Source of the DNA: an uncultured Pelagibacteraceae bacterium
GTDB taxonomy: Bacteria > Pseudomonadota > Alphaproteobacteria > Pelagibacterales > Pelagibacteraceae
Length of the DNA stretch: 48,886 nucleotides
Reading direction: 5' to 3'
Assembly (NCBI GenBank): GCA_902595105.1
Contig: CACJPA010000007.1
Location: 1 to 48,886, forward strand
In this document: positions 28,897 to 39,056 of the stretch, one piece after another
Layout of the letters: every line of letters starts with the position of its first letter
How positions within the stretch are numbered: the stretch's first letter is position 1
Program-made: the position numbers and the translations under genes
The notes under the pieces: model-generated
What the model saw: the letters and a program-made list of their open reading frames with translations, nothing else
Told to the model about the DNA's origin: nothing
The model's database searches: none

Positions 28897-29658
28897 TTAT
28901 CGTCTTTGACCAAAAAGTCTTAACAACATTATAAATAGATTAATGAAGTCTAGATATAATGTTAAAGCACCCATTACTGCTTTTTTCCCAACGATTTCAC
29001 CAGAGTCGCTTGCAACATACATGTTTTTAATTTTTTGAGTATCATAAGCTGTTAAACCTACGAAAATTAAAACACCTAAAATAGAAATTACAAAGTACAT
29101 CATTGAAGATTTTAAGAAAATGTTAACGATAGATGCAATAATTATTCCAATCAATCCCATCATTAAAAATGATCCAAACTTTGTTAAATCTCTTTTAGTT
29201 GTATAACCATAAATACTCATCGCTCCAAAAGTTGCTGAAGTTATGAAGAATACTCTAGTAACACTCAAGCCAGTATAAACTAATAAGATTGAAGACAACG
29301 AAAGTCCCATTAAAGCTGCAAATACCCAAAATGTTGTTTGGGCTTTTGAAGCGCTCATCTTATTAATCCCAAAACTCATATAAAAAACGATACCTAAAGG
29401 AGCTAACATTACTAGCCATTTAAGCCCTGATAAATAAATTGCATTACCCATTTGTGTTAGTCCAACAATTGCACCCGATTGGTCAGTTATGACTGACATC
29501 TTAAATGTTATTAGTGCTATGATCCCTGTTAGCAACACACCTGTTGCCATGTAGTTATAAACTTTTAACATGTAGGCTCTTAAGCCTTCATCCATTACAG
29601 CCGCAGTTTGTTGTGCTGCTTTTGCTCTATTTAATATTCCGTTTTTATCAAATTCCAT
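28897..29658 (-). CDS. Bax inhibitor-1/YccA family membrane protein
   Basis: DEGLRAYMLKVYNYMATGVLLTG, AYDTQKIKNMY, ALTLYLDFINLFIMLLRLFGQRR. Confidence 0.95.
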   Translation of the reverse strand: MEFDKNGILNRAKAAQQTAAVMDEGLRAYMLKVYNYMATGVLLTGIIALITFKMSVITDQSGAIVGLTQMGNAIYLSGLKWLVMLAPLGIVFYMSFGINKMSASKAQTTFWVFAALMGLSLSSILLVYTGLSVTRVFFITSATFGAMSIYGYTTKRDLTKFGSFLMMGLIGIIIASIVNIFLKSSMMYFVISILGVLIFVGLTAYDTQKIKNMYVASDSGEIVGKKAVMGALTLYLDFINLFIMLLRLFGQRR

Positions 29659-29737
29659 AATATGTTAGATATAATAGTCTTTTGACAATTATTCAAGATA
29701 CCTTAATAGATTAATAAAAAGTTAACATAAAACATTA

Positions 29738-30772
29738 ATGAATTACAAAAAATTAGGAAATACTGATCTTGATGTGAGTACAATTTGTCTCGGTACAATG
29801 ACTTGGGGAGAGCAAAATACTCAAGATCAAGCCTTTGAACAAATGGACTTTGCTTTAAGCAACGGAGTTAATTTTTGGGATACAGCTGAATTATACGCTG
29901 TTCCTCCTCGTAAAGAAACTTATGGGGACACGGAAGAAATAATTGGTAATTGGTTTAAAAAGACAAAAAAAAGAAAAGAAGTTGTTTTAGCTACTAAAGT
30001 TGCTGGTCCAGCACGAGATTATTTAAGAAATGGAGAAAATAGTTTTACAGGTCCAAACTTGGAGTTAGCTTTAAACAATAGCCTCAAAAGACTTAAAACA
30101 GATTATATTGATTTATATCAACTTCATTGGCCAGAAAGAAATGTAAATAATTTTGGAAGACTTGGTTATGTTCATAAAGAAAATGATTGGAATCAATTTG
30201 GAGATGTTCTTGGCGAACTAGACAAATATATTAAAGCAGGAAAAATAAGATACGTTGGTCTTTCAAACGAAACTCCTTGGGGGGTACTGAATTATCTGCA
30301 GTTATCAAAAGATAAAGATTTACCAAGAATGATGTCTATTCAAAATCCATACAGCTTACTAAATAGATCTTATGAAGTTGGATTAGCAGAAGTTTCAATT
30401 AGAGAAAATATTGGATGCCTTGCATATTCGCCTTTAGCAAGTGGATACTTAACTGGTAAGTATAGAAATAAGAATTTTCCTAAAGGTTCAAGAATGGAAA
30501 GAGACTTTGATTTTTGGACAAGATATAGAAAACCAAACACGGAGGCTGCTGTGGAACTTTATTTTAAAATTTGTGAAAAACACAATTTAAATATGACTCA
30601 AATGTCCATTAAATTCTGTGAGATGCAAGAATTTATGACAAGTGTTATTATAGGTGCAACCACAATGGAGCAGTTGAAATCAGATATAGAAAGTGTAAAT
30701 TTAAATTTATCTAATGATGTCATTGAAGAAATCAATCAAGTTCAAACAATTTATCCAAATCCATGTCCTTAA
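29738..30772 (+). CDS. Aldo/keto reductase (Tas-like)
   Basis: CLGTMTWGEQNT, FWDTAELYAVPP, DLYQLHWPERN, YVGLSNETPWGV. Confidence 0.93.
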   Translation: MNYKKLGNTDLDVSTICLGTMTWGEQNTQDQAFEQMDFALSNGVNFWDTAELYAVPPRKETYGDTEEIIGNWFKKTKKRKEVVLATKVAGPARDYLRNGENSFTGPNLELALNNSLKRLKTDYIDLYQLHWPERNVNNFGRLGYVHKENDWNQFGDVLGELDKYIKAGKIRYVGLSNETPWGVLNYLQLSKDKDLPRMMSIQNPYSLLNRSYEVGLAEVSIRENIGCLAYSPLASGYLTGKYRNKNFPKGSRMERDFDFWTRYRKPNTEAAVELYFKICEKHNLNMTQMSIKFCEMQEFMTSVIIGATTMEQLKSDIESVNLNLSNDVIEEINQVQTIYPNPCP

Positions 30773-31272
30773 TTAAAAAAATAATAATTTTATCAACTAT
30801 ATTTATCTTAAGTTCAAATTATCTATTTGCTCAGGAAGTAAAAAAAATTGGTAAATATAAAGATTGGGAAGCAATGGAGGCTTATGAGCCCAATGGCAAA
30901 ATATGTTTTGCTCAATCAGTACCTGTACTTCAGGCGCCAAAATCGAACAAAAGAGATGCAAAATTATTTGTAACTTTTAGACCAGAAGAAAATATTTCAA
31001 ATGAGGTAAGTGTTACTCCTGGATATGAATTTAATAACAAGAATTCAGTTATTGCGGCATCTGGAAAGAACAAGTTTAAGTTTGACATAATACAACAAGG
31101 ATTTGCATGGATTGCTGATAATAAAATTGAAGTAAAAATGATTAGTAGAATGAAGAAAGGTTCAAGAATAATGATTACTGGGTACAATAAAAATGGATCT
31201 CAAACAATTGATCATTATTCTTTACTTGGATTTACCAAAGCTTACAACGCATCAAAAAAAGCTTGTAAATAA
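30763..31272 (+). CDS. Invasion-associated locus B (IalB) family protein
   Basis: Signal peptide; YKDWEAM...GKICFAQS pattern, KGSRIMITGYNKNGSQTIDHYSLLGFTKAYN. Confidence 0.82.
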   Translation: MSLIKKIIILSTIFILSSNYLFAQEVKKIGKYKDWEAMEAYEPNGKICFAQSVPVLQAPKSNKRDAKLFVTFRPEENISNEVSVTPGYEFNNKNSVIAASGKNKFKFDIIQQGFAWIADNKIEVKMISRMKKGSRIMITGYNKNGSQTIDHYSLLGFTKAYNASKKACK

Positions 31273-31276
31273 TTAA

Positions 31277-32464
31277 ATGAAATCAAAAAATAAAATTGTA
31301 CTTGCCTACTCAGGGGGCTTGGATACGTCCATTATTTTAAAATGGCTTCAAGAAAATTATAAAGCTGAAGTAATTTGTTATACTGCTGATGTTGGTCAAG
31401 AAATTGATAGAAAAAAAATTTTTAAAAATGCAAAAAAATTTGGCGTTAAAAATATAATTATCCAAGATTTAAAAGATATTTTTGTAAAAGATTACGTTTA
31501 CCCAATGATTAGAGGGCATGCTATTTATGAAGGAGTGTATCTACTAGGAACTTCTATTGCTAGACCGCTAATTGCAAAAGATCAAATAAGAGTAGCTAAA
31601 AAATTTAAAGCTAATGCAGTCTCGCATGGCGCAACAGGGAAAGGGAATGATCAGGTAAGATTTGAGTTAGGCTATCATTATTTTGGACCAAAAATAAAAA
31701 TTATTGCTCCATGGAGAATTTGGAAATTAAAATCAAGAACAGATTTAATCAACTATGCAAAAAAACATGGAATACCAATACCAAAAGATAAAAAAGGAGC
31801 GCCACCTTTTTCAGTAGATGATAATTTATTTCACACATCAACAGAAGGTAAGGTATTGGAAAATCCAAAAAATTCTGCACCAGAATTTATTTATCAAAGA
31901 ACAGTTTCTCCAGAAAAAGCTCCAAACAAACCTTCATTTGTTACTATCAATTTCAAAAATGGAGATCCTTTTGGAATCAATGGAAAAAAAATGTCGCCAG
32001 CTAAATTATTAACGAAGCTAAATGACCTGGCGGGTAAAAATGGAATTGGAAGAGTTGACTTGGTAGAGAATAGATTTTTAGGTATCAAATCTAGAGGTGT
32101 ATACGAGACACCTGGTGGAACCCTTTTAATTAATGCTCATCGAGCAATTGAGTCTGTTACTTTAGATAAAGAAACTATGCATAAAAAAGATCAAGTAATG
32201 TTTAGATATGCTGAATTGATTTATAATGGCTATTGGTATTCAAAAGAAAGGTTTAAACTTCAAAAAATTGTTGATCTAAAAAGAAACAAAGTTAATGGCT
32301 CAGTTAAACTTAAGTTGTATAAAGGAAATATTACAATTCAATCAAGAGTTACTAATAGCAGTGCCTATTCAATGAAAAAAGTCTCATTTGAAGAAAACAA
32401 GTCATTTAATAAATCTAACGTTGAAAGATTTATCAATTTTCACAAAAAAAAGCTTCGTTCATAG
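31277..32464 (+). CDS. argG: Argininosuccinate synthase
   Basis: VLAYSGGLDTSIILKWL, GATGKGNDQVRFE, VDLVENRFLGIKSRGVYETPGGT. Confidence 0.97.
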   Translation: MKSKNKIVLAYSGGLDTSIILKWLQENYKAEVICYTADVGQEIDRKKIFKNAKKFGVKNIIIQDLKDIFVKDYVYPMIRGHAIYEGVYLLGTSIARPLIAKDQIRVAKKFKANAVSHGATGKGNDQVRFELGYHYFGPKIKIIAPWRIWKLKSRTDLINYAKKHGIPIPKDKKGAPPFSVDDNLFHTSTEGKVLENPKNSAPEFIYQRTVSPEKAPNKPSFVTINFKNGDPFGINGKKMSPAKLLTKLNDLAGKNGIGRVDLVENRFLGIKSRGVYETPGGTLLINAHRAIESVTLDKETMHKKDQVMFRYAELIYNGYWYSKERFKLQKIVDLKRNKVNGSVKLKLYKGNITIQSRVTNSSAYSMKKVSFEENKSFNKSNVERFINFHKKKLRS

Positions 32465-32521
32465 CTAAGTTTAGGACAAATTGACATTTGTTTAAATCAC
32501 TAAAAATTATATCCTTAGATC

Positions 32522-32980
32522 ATGGAATCAATAAAGAACTGGATGAAAGATGCTGCAAATATTTTATTTGACGATAGTAAAAATGATCTGCGTGCACTTC
32601 CAAAAACAGTTAGACTACAAATTTTATTAGTTTTAAGTTTTATTTGGACCACAGTTTTTAGTTTATATATTTTTTCTTACACAACTTTTGCTTTTGGTTG
32701 GGCTGGACTTTTTTTAGCTCATATTGGTTTAATATTTGCTGTTTACATGACGTTTAAACAATTTCATAAAGCAGAAGCAAAATCAGCTAGTGTTTTTCAA
32801 ACAAAAAATTTTGATCCTTTTAAAATCATGGTTATCGTGTTTGTAATAGTATTTATATTTGTATTTTCAAAAGGAATTGAAGTTTTAACTAGTCCAAATC
32901 CAAACTCTTATTCAATCCCTTATGATGGTCCCTTAAAATCTGCAATTGAAAAATGGCTACCATTTAGTAAAGATAAATAA
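32522..32980 (+). CDS. Hypothetical membrane protein (three predicted TM helices)
   Basis: Intact ORF whose stop touches the PsiE-like ORF start. Confidence 0.65.
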   Translation: MESIKNWMKDAANILFDDSKNDLRALPKTVRLQILLVLSFIWTTVFSLYIFSYTTFAFGWAGLFLAHIGLIFAVYMTFKQFHKAEAKSASVFQTKNFDPFKIMVIVFVIVFIFVFSKGIEVLTSPNPNSYSIPYDGPLKSAIEKWLPFSKDK

Positions 32981-33360
32981 TGGACAAGATAACAAAAAAC
33001 TTACAGTTAGCTTTAATGGTTATTATCTTAATCAGTACTGTTATTGCTGTTGGTATTGAAATTAAAAACATGTTCACTAACCAATCAGTTACGCTAGCAG
33101 ATTTGCTTTTAATGTTTCTATATTTAGAAGTTCTAGCAATGGTAAGAGTTTTTTGGAACCAGCAATCTATTAGTATTACCCTTCCACTGCTTATTGCAAT
33201 TACAGCACTTGCCCGATTTATTATTTTGCAAGGTAAAGAAATGGACCCTACTGCACTTGTTTATGAAGCAGTTGCAATTTTGTTAATTGCTGGAGCAATT
33301 GTTGTTTTAAGATTAAGACATAGTGACAAATTGGGTCTAAAGAAAAAAAAATCAAAATAA
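32980..33360 (+). CDS. PsiE-family phosphate-starvation-inducible membrane protein
   Basis: LLMFLYLEVLAMVRVFWNQQSISITLPLLIAITALARFIILQGKEMDP. Confidence 0.82.
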   Translation: MDKITKNLQLALMVIILISTVIAVGIEIKNMFTNQSVTLADLLLMFLYLEVLAMVRVFWNQQSISITLPLLIAITALARFIILQGKEMDPTALVYEAVAILLIAGAIVVLRLRHSDKLGLKKKKSK

Positions 33361-33366
33361 TTTAAA

Positions 33367-34506
33367 ATGATATTTGAAGCTTCAAGGGCTAAGGCCTTAA
33401 ATAAGTTAAATAATTTTGTTAATAATAATCTTGGAGAGTATTCAAAATTAAGAAATTTTGATTTTGGGCCTGAAAAAAGATCTAATATATCTTGCTTATC
33501 ACCATACATAACTCATGGAATAATTAATGAAAAAGAGGTCATTCAGAAAGCTCTAAGTAAATTTTCTTTTTCAAAAAATGAAAAATTCATTCAAGAAGTT
33601 CTATGGCGAACTTATTGGAAAGGTTGGTTGGAACTAAGACCAAATGTTTGGACAGATTATCTTGCTGAATTAAATCAAATAAAAAATAAATTTCAAAATA
33701 ATCAAGACTATCTTTCTGCAATTGATGGGAAAACAGACATTGAGTGCTTTAATGCTTGGGTTAATGAACTGAAAGATAGCAATTATTTACATAATCACAC
33801 AAGAATGTGGTTTGCTAGTATTTGGATTTTTACTCTAGAATTACCTTGGCAACTAGGTGCAGAATTTTTCATGCAACATCTTTATGATGGAGATGCTGCA
33901 TCAAATACTCTTGGATGGCGATGGGTTGCAGGTGTTCAAACTCAAGGTAAACATTATCTTGCTAGTGAATGGAATATTAAAAAATTCACAAACAATAGAT
34001 TTCAAAATATAAAATTAAATGAAAATGCACCTCCAAAAATATCTGAAAAATCTTACCAAATAATTAAACAAGATTTGAATAACCCTCAAAATATTGAAGA
34101 AAAAAATCTTTTAATTTTTGAAAATAATCTCTCGTTTGAAATCACTGACTTTAAGAAAAAAAACTTTAAGAAAATTTACTTAGTTTCTAACAATAATGAA
34201 AATAGATCTATAAAACTCAGTGAAAAATTAGTGAAATTTAAATCTCAGTTAATAGAAGACCAAGGACAAAGATTAAAAAACCAATCTATTGATTACCAAG
34301 TTGTAGATATAAGTGAATTAACAAAAATTGAAAATTGTTATGGTTTGTATCCAACAGTAGGTGAAAATTTAGATTTTTTAAATTCAAATAATTTAAAAAT
34401 AAATTTTTTATATAGAAATCTTGATCAATTAGCTTGGCAATACTGCAATAAAGGTTTTTTTAATTTTAAAAATTATATTCCCAAAATAGTTTCAAGCTTT
34501 AACTAA
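33367..34506 (+). CDS. Photolyase-type FAD-binding-domain protein with the FAD domain at the N-terminus
   Basis: LSPYITHGIINE, EVLWRTYWKGWLE, NHTRMWFASIWIFTLELPWQLGAEFFMQHLYDGDAASNTLGWRWVAGVQTQGKHYLAS. Confidence 0.87.
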   Translation: MIFEASRAKALNKLNNFVNNNLGEYSKLRNFDFGPEKRSNISCLSPYITHGIINEKEVIQKALSKFSFSKNEKFIQEVLWRTYWKGWLELRPNVWTDYLAELNQIKNKFQNNQDYLSAIDGKTDIECFNAWVNELKDSNYLHNHTRMWFASIWIFTLELPWQLGAEFFMQHLYDGDAASNTLGWRWVAGVQTQGKHYLASEWNIKKFTNNRFQNIKLNENAPPKISEKSYQIIKQDLNNPQNIEEKNLLIFENNLSFEITDFKKKNFKKIYLVSNNNENRSIKLSEKLVKFKSQLIEDQGQRLKNQSIDYQVVDISELTKIENCYGLYPTVGENLDFLNSNNLKINFLYRNLDQLAWQYCNKGFFNFKNYIPKIVSSFN

Positions 34507-34724
34507 AACCAACGAACCATCCCAATAATTCCAGCCGTTGCATAAAAAAATTGTAAAAATAAAATTCCTTTATGGCCACCTCTATAAGCCCAAATTCCGA
34601 TTAAAATAGCTGACAATAACAATAAACAAAAACCGAAAAATTCTATTCCTATATTTAAAGCTACAAACAAAGAATACAATATTGCAGTTATAACCCCTGC
34701 CCATTCAAAGATTTTATTATTCAT
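34503..34724 (-). CDS. Small membrane protein, unknown function
   Basis: MNNKIFEWAGVITAILYSLFVALNIGIEFFGFCLLLLSAILIGIWAYRGGHKG...; start moved to ATG 34724, overlapping the upstream stop. Confidence 0.6.
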   Translation of the reverse strand: MNNKIFEWAGVITAILYSLFVALNIGIEFFGFCLLLLSAILIGIWAYRGGHKGILFLQFFYATAGIIGMVRWF

Positions 34725-34908
34725 AATTTTTATATATTTCTTCACGTTCACTTTTATTCATACCCTTTGTTTTTTCTACAAATTCATTTCTTAGATCTCT
34801 TGATTTAAATATGTAAAAACAAACTGTATCTTTGCTGTGATAGATTGCTTTTAGTTCATCATCTATATCATTTAACTCTTTGGGTATTTCAGCCTTTATG
34901 CAAATCAT
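34717..34908 (-). CDS. Small protein, unknown function
   Basis: 63-aa ORF overlapping the ends of both neighbouring co-directional genes (translational-coupling layout). Confidence 0.5.
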   Translation of the reverse strand: MICIKAEIPKELNDIDDELKAIYHSKDTVCFYIFKSRDLRNEFVEKTKGMNKSEREEIYKNYE

Positions 34909-35624
34909 AGAAGTTTTTTAAAATTATTATAAAGAATTGTAGAATAATTATTCATATCTTTCATATTGTCTTTTGCAGATTGATCAAACTTTTCTAATGC
35001 ACCATTACCAAGCTGATCTTCCAAAGCTTTCTTATATTCAGGAACACATCCCCATTCGTTTACTGTAGTATCTTTTATTTCTATATGAAATTGAATCCCA
35101 TAAGCGTGGTTTTGATATTTAAAAATTTGATATTTAGTAATCGGTGAGGAAGCCAGTAAAGTTATATTATTATTGTTTTCAATTCCCTGAACCTCATAAG
35201 AATGCCATTGTAAACTTTTTATTTTATCAGGAAACTGTGAAAACAAATTATCGTTTTCTTTTTTTTTAGAAAAATTGATATCCATAATCCCAATTTCTGC
35301 TGGATTTGATTTAACAACTTTACCACCAACTACTTCTCCTAAAAGCTGACAACCTAAACAAAAACCTAAATAAGGTTTTTTTAAATCTACAACAAACTCT
35401 TTGATTTTTTTCTTTTCTTCAATTAGCCATGGGTATTCCTTTTCCATATAGGTATCCATCGGTCCTCCCATACAAAACATTCCATCAAATTTAGTTAGAT
35501 CTTCTGGTATTTTTTCACCTTCGTCTAACTCAATGGTAGTTAAATTTAATCCATCAGATAACATTAAATCTTTAATGTAACCTGGATCTTCTATTTTAAT
35601 ATGTTGTAATACTATTATGTTCAC
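34905..35624 (-). CDS. Class I glutamine amidotransferase-like protein
   Basis: PYLGFCLGCQLLGEVVGG (nucleophile Cys), YGIQFHIEI. Confidence 0.88.
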   Translation of the reverse strand: MNIIVLQHIKIEDPGYIKDLMLSDGLNLTTIELDEGEKIPEDLTKFDGMFCMGGPMDTYMEKEYPWLIEEKKKIKEFVVDLKKPYLGFCLGCQLLGEVVGGKVVKSNPAEIGIMDINFSKKKENDNLFSQFPDKIKSLQWHSYEVQGIENNNNITLLASSPITKYQIFKYQNHAYGIQFHIEIKDTTVNEWGCVPEYKKALEDQLGNGALEKFDQSAKDNMKDMNNYSTILYNNFKKLL

Positions 35625-35629
35625 TCGGT

Positions 35630-35758
35630 TTAGCTTAACTTAGAACACTTCTTGGAACAATATTTTACTCTCTCCCAATTCAACTTCCATTTTTTTCGCC
35701 ATGTGAAAGGTCTTTTACAGACAGGACATGTTTTAGTGGGTAAATTTTCCTTTTTCAT
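35630..35758 (-). CDS. DUF2256-family zinc-finger-like microprotein, 42 aa (absent from ORF track)
   Basis: Manual translation: [42 protein letters not shown]. CxxC...CxxxC; ATG overlaps the stop of the upstream gene. Confidence 0.85.
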   Translation of the reverse strand: MKKENLPTKTCPVCKRPFTWRKKWKLNWERVKYCSKKCSKLS

Positions 35759-37248
35759 CAAATTGTATTTTGTTTAATGAATTTATCAGCTTCTGATAAA
35801 ATTAATTTTTTTCTATCAGATTTCATTTTATCAAAGATACGGACCATCATTGACAGTCTTGGATTTTTTAAAAAGAATTTTCTATTTCGATCTATGAATC
35901 TCCAATAAAGACCATCCATGGTGTTACACCACTCACCTTTCTTAAAGTCCATCATTTTCATAAAATAACTAGAGCCACAGATATAAGGTTTGGTCGCAAA
36001 AATTCCTCCATCACTAAATAGTCCCATTCCATAAACATTTGGAACCATCACCCAATCTGAAGAGTCTACGAACATTTCCATGAACCATTTGTAAACAATT
36101 GTTGGCTTAATTTCACAAAGGTTCATAATGTTGGATAAGATCATTAACCTTTCAATGTGATGTGACCAACCATGATTAACGGCATTTTTAATTGCATAAT
36201 CCAAAGGTGGAAGACCAGTGGTTCCATCGTACCAAGAATTTTTCATTTTTCTATTTTGTTTGAAAAAATTTCCAGTTTCCATTTCTTGAGAGTAAGACTG
36301 ATAAATTCCACGCATAAATTCTCGCCAACCAATTACTTGACGAATGTAACCCTCTAAAGAATTCATTCTAACTTTATTTTTCTTGTGAAAATCTAAAACT
36401 TTTTGGACGACAAATTCAGGAGTTATTAAACCTAAATTTATGTAAGGACTTAATGCACTGTGGAACAGAATATTATCTTTTTGATCAACTGCATCCTCGT
36501 AATCACCAAAAAGATTAGATTTTTCTTTTATAAAAAAATTCAATAGTTTAACTACATCTTCGTATTCCGTTGCCAACCAAAAATTATTTGTACTTCCTGG
36601 GTGATTTTTAAATTCCTTTTCAATAATAGGCTTTAATTTTTTTGTATGACTGGTTTCATTTATTTTTGGAAATTTAGGAATTGAAATATTTTTAGGTAAT
36701 TTATTTCTATTATCTTCATCAAAGCTCCATTTACCTCCAACTGGATTACCATCAGAGCCCATCAATATTCCAGATTTTTTTCTAACATCCTTGTAGAAAG
36801 TTGCCATAAAAGGTTTTTTAGATTTTGATAAATAATTTTTAAATTCATCTCTTGAATTTAAAAACATAGGGGTTTGAATAACATTCCAGTGTATTTTTTC
36901 TTTTTTTAAAAATTGTGAAATTTTTTTCTCAAAAAATTTATCTTCTACTTCAAAACTTGAAATTTCTTTTACATTTTTTTGTATAATTATTTTTTTTAAT
37001 TTTTTTAAATAATCATCATTGAATTCTTTATCTTCGATTTTAAAATAATCTAATTTAAATTTATTTTTTCTTAGCCCATCAGCATAAGAACGCATTGAAG
37101 ATAAAAATAATAAAATTTTTTGTTTATGATGCTTTTCATATGTGCATAAACCCTTATCTTCAGCCATAAAGAATAGGTGGTCTTTTTTGAAGCGGTCTAG
37201 GTATTTTGTTGGAAATAATTGATTACCAAGTATAAAAAATAACTTCAT
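35758..37248 (-). CDS. Cryptochrome/photolyase-related protein (DPRP, FeS-BCP lineage)
   Basis: [109 protein letters not shown]. Confidence 0.92.
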   Translation of the reverse strand: MKLFFILGNQLFPTKYLDRFKKDHLFFMAEDKGLCTYEKHHKQKILLFLSSMRSYADGLRKNKFKLDYFKIEDKEFNDDYLKKLKKIIIQKNVKEISSFEVEDKFFEKKISQFLKKEKIHWNVIQTPMFLNSRDEFKNYLSKSKKPFMATFYKDVRKKSGILMGSDGNPVGGKWSFDEDNRNKLPKNISIPKFPKINETSHTKKLKPIIEKEFKNHPGSTNNFWLATEYEDVVKLLNFFIKEKSNLFGDYEDAVDQKDNILFHSALSPYINLGLITPEFVVQKVLDFHKKNKVRMNSLEGYIRQVIGWREFMRGIYQSYSQEMETGNFFKQNRKMKNSWYDGTTGLPPLDYAIKNAVNHGWSHHIERLMILSNIMNLCEIKPTIVYKWFMEMFVDSSDWVMVPNVYGMGLFSDGGIFATKPYICGSSYFMKMMDFKKGEWCNTMDGLYWRFIDRNRKFFLKNPRLSMMVRIFDKMKSDRKKLILSEADKFIKQNTI

Positions 37249-37275
37249 AGTTAAATATAACTAATTAAATTTTTT

Positions 37276-37986
37276 ATGTCAGAAAAATATGTAATTTTTG
37301 GTGCGACAGGTTCTATTGGATCAAGTTTAGCGGAACAATTAAAAAACTCTGGAAACGATATTCATTTAGTTGGGAGAAATGAAAGTGAACTTAGTTCTAT
37401 CTCTGTAAAACTTGGATGCTCACATACCGTTGCAGATGTTTTAGAGGAAGGATTTATTGAAAAAGTTAAATCAGATATTTCTGAAATTAAAGGGCTAGCT
37501 TATTGTGTCGGTTCAATTGATTTAAAACCATTAAGAATGGTAAATGAACAAGACTTTCAAAAATGCATGAAACTTAATCTTTATTCTGCGGTAGAAGCTA
37601 TTAAAGGATTTCAAGAAAGTTTAAAAAAAAATAAAGGTTCGATAGTATTGTTTTCAACCGTCGCTGCTCAAAGAGGTTTTACCAATCATGCAATCATAGC
37701 TTCAGCAAAAGCAGCTGTTGAAGGATTGACAGTTTCTCTTGCAGCAGAATTTGCTCCAAACATACGAGTAAATTGTGTGGCACCGAGTTTAACAAAATCT
37801 AAAATAGCAGAACCAATGTTAAAAAATACTGCTATAGCTGAAGGTATTGCAAAAGCGCATCCTCTAAAAAGATTAGGCGAAGGTAAAGATTCGGCTGCTC
37901 TTGCTAAATTCTTACTAACAGAAGATAGTTCTTGGGTTACAGGCCAAATAATTGCTGTTGATGGTGGTAGATCTAAACTTTCATAA
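37276..37986 (+). CDS. SDR-family oxidoreductase
   Basis: GATGSIGSSLAEQL, NHAIIASAKAAVEGLTVSLAAEFAPNIRVNCVAPS, DGGRS. Confidence 0.92.
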   Translation: MSEKYVIFGATGSIGSSLAEQLKNSGNDIHLVGRNESELSSISVKLGCSHTVADVLEEGFIEKVKSDISEIKGLAYCVGSIDLKPLRMVNEQDFQKCMKLNLYSAVEAIKGFQESLKKNKGSIVLFSTVAAQRGFTNHAIIASAKAAVEGLTVSLAAEFAPNIRVNCVAPSLTKSKIAEPMLKNTAIAEGIAKAHPLKRLGEGKDSAALAKFLLTEDSSWVTGQIIAVDGGRSKLS

Positions 37987-37987
37987 A

Positions 37988-39055
37988 GTGATTAAATATT
38001 TTTTTTCTATATTTTTCTTTTTTTTATTTTCATCAAAAAGTTTTTCTGAAAATTTTACTTTTAAAAAATTAGTTGATTTAAACGAGCCGTGGGGATCGTC
38101 TTTTATAAATAATGAAGAGCTTATTATCACTGAAAAAACTGGAAAAATAAAAATAGCAAATATTATTTCTGAAGAAATTTATGAAGTTGAACATAACTTA
38201 AATTATTTTGTTCACGGACAGGGAGGTTTATTAGATATTATTTACCAAAATAATCACTTATGGATTTCTTATTCAGAAAATCGCGGGGATTGGAAAACAA
38301 GCACCTCGATTGCAAAAGCTGAATTAAATAAAAAAAATTTAGATTTTAAAAATATATTTCAAGCTGAACCGCCAATAGAATCTGGTTATCATTTCGGTTC
38401 AAGATTAGCTATAAAAGATAATTATCTTTTTGCATCTGCTGGAGAAAGAGGTGGGGGCATGATCGCTCAAGATCCAACAAATCATCCTGGGAGTATTATC
38501 AGAATTCATTTAGATGGCAGTATACCAAAAGATAATCCTAAGTTTGAAGGTAAATCAGATTGGTTACCAGAAATATATCAAATTGGTGTTCGTAATCCTC
38601 AAGGCCTAACCTATTCCTCTTTTGATGGAAAAATTTATGCAAGCAACCATGGTGCAAAAGGTGGTGATTGGTTTGGTGAAATTAAAAAAGGAGAAAATTA
38701 TGGTTGGAAAATTTTAGGTTGGGGTGGAACAAATTATTCAGGCTCCAAAATTGGACCCAAATGGAAACAAGGTTTTACCAAGGCAATCCAATACTGGGTA
38801 CCTTCAATAGCTGCAAGCGCAATAACTATTTATAAGGGAAAAGAATTTAATGAGTGGAATGGAGAAGCGCTCATTACTTCTTTAAAAGATAAATCAATGA
38901 GAAAATTAAACTTTCAAAATTTATCCAAGATTAAGGAAACAATTGTTTTTAAAGATAAAATTGGGAGAATAAGAGACATACAGGTTCACCCGGTTAATGG
39001 AAAAATATATTTTCTTGCGGGGAATAGTTTATGGCTAATGGAGAAAAAAAAATAA
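37988..39055 (+). CDS. Periplasmic PQQ-dependent sugar (aldose) dehydrogenase-like protein
   Basis: Signal peptide; HGQGGLLDII, YHFGSRLAI, IYQIGVRNPQGLTY, HGAKGGDWFGEIKKGENYGWKI. Start at GTG 37988 just after the SDR stop. Confidence 0.85.
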   Translation: MIKYFFSIFFFFLFSSKSFSENFTFKKLVDLNEPWGSSFINNEELIITEKTGKIKIANIISEEIYEVEHNLNYFVHGQGGLLDIIYQNNHLWISYSENRGDWKTSTSIAKAELNKKNLDFKNIFQAEPPIESGYHFGSRLAIKDNYLFASAGERGGGMIAQDPTNHPGSIIRIHLDGSIPKDNPKFEGKSDWLPEIYQIGVRNPQGLTYSSFDGKIYASNHGAKGGDWFGEIKKGENYGWKILGWGGTNYSGSKIGPKWKQGFTKAIQYWVPSIAASAITIYKGKEFNEWNGEALITSLKDKSMRKLNFQNLSKIKETIVFKDKIGRIRDIQVHPVNGKIYFLAGNSLWLMEKKK

Positions 39056-39056
39056 T

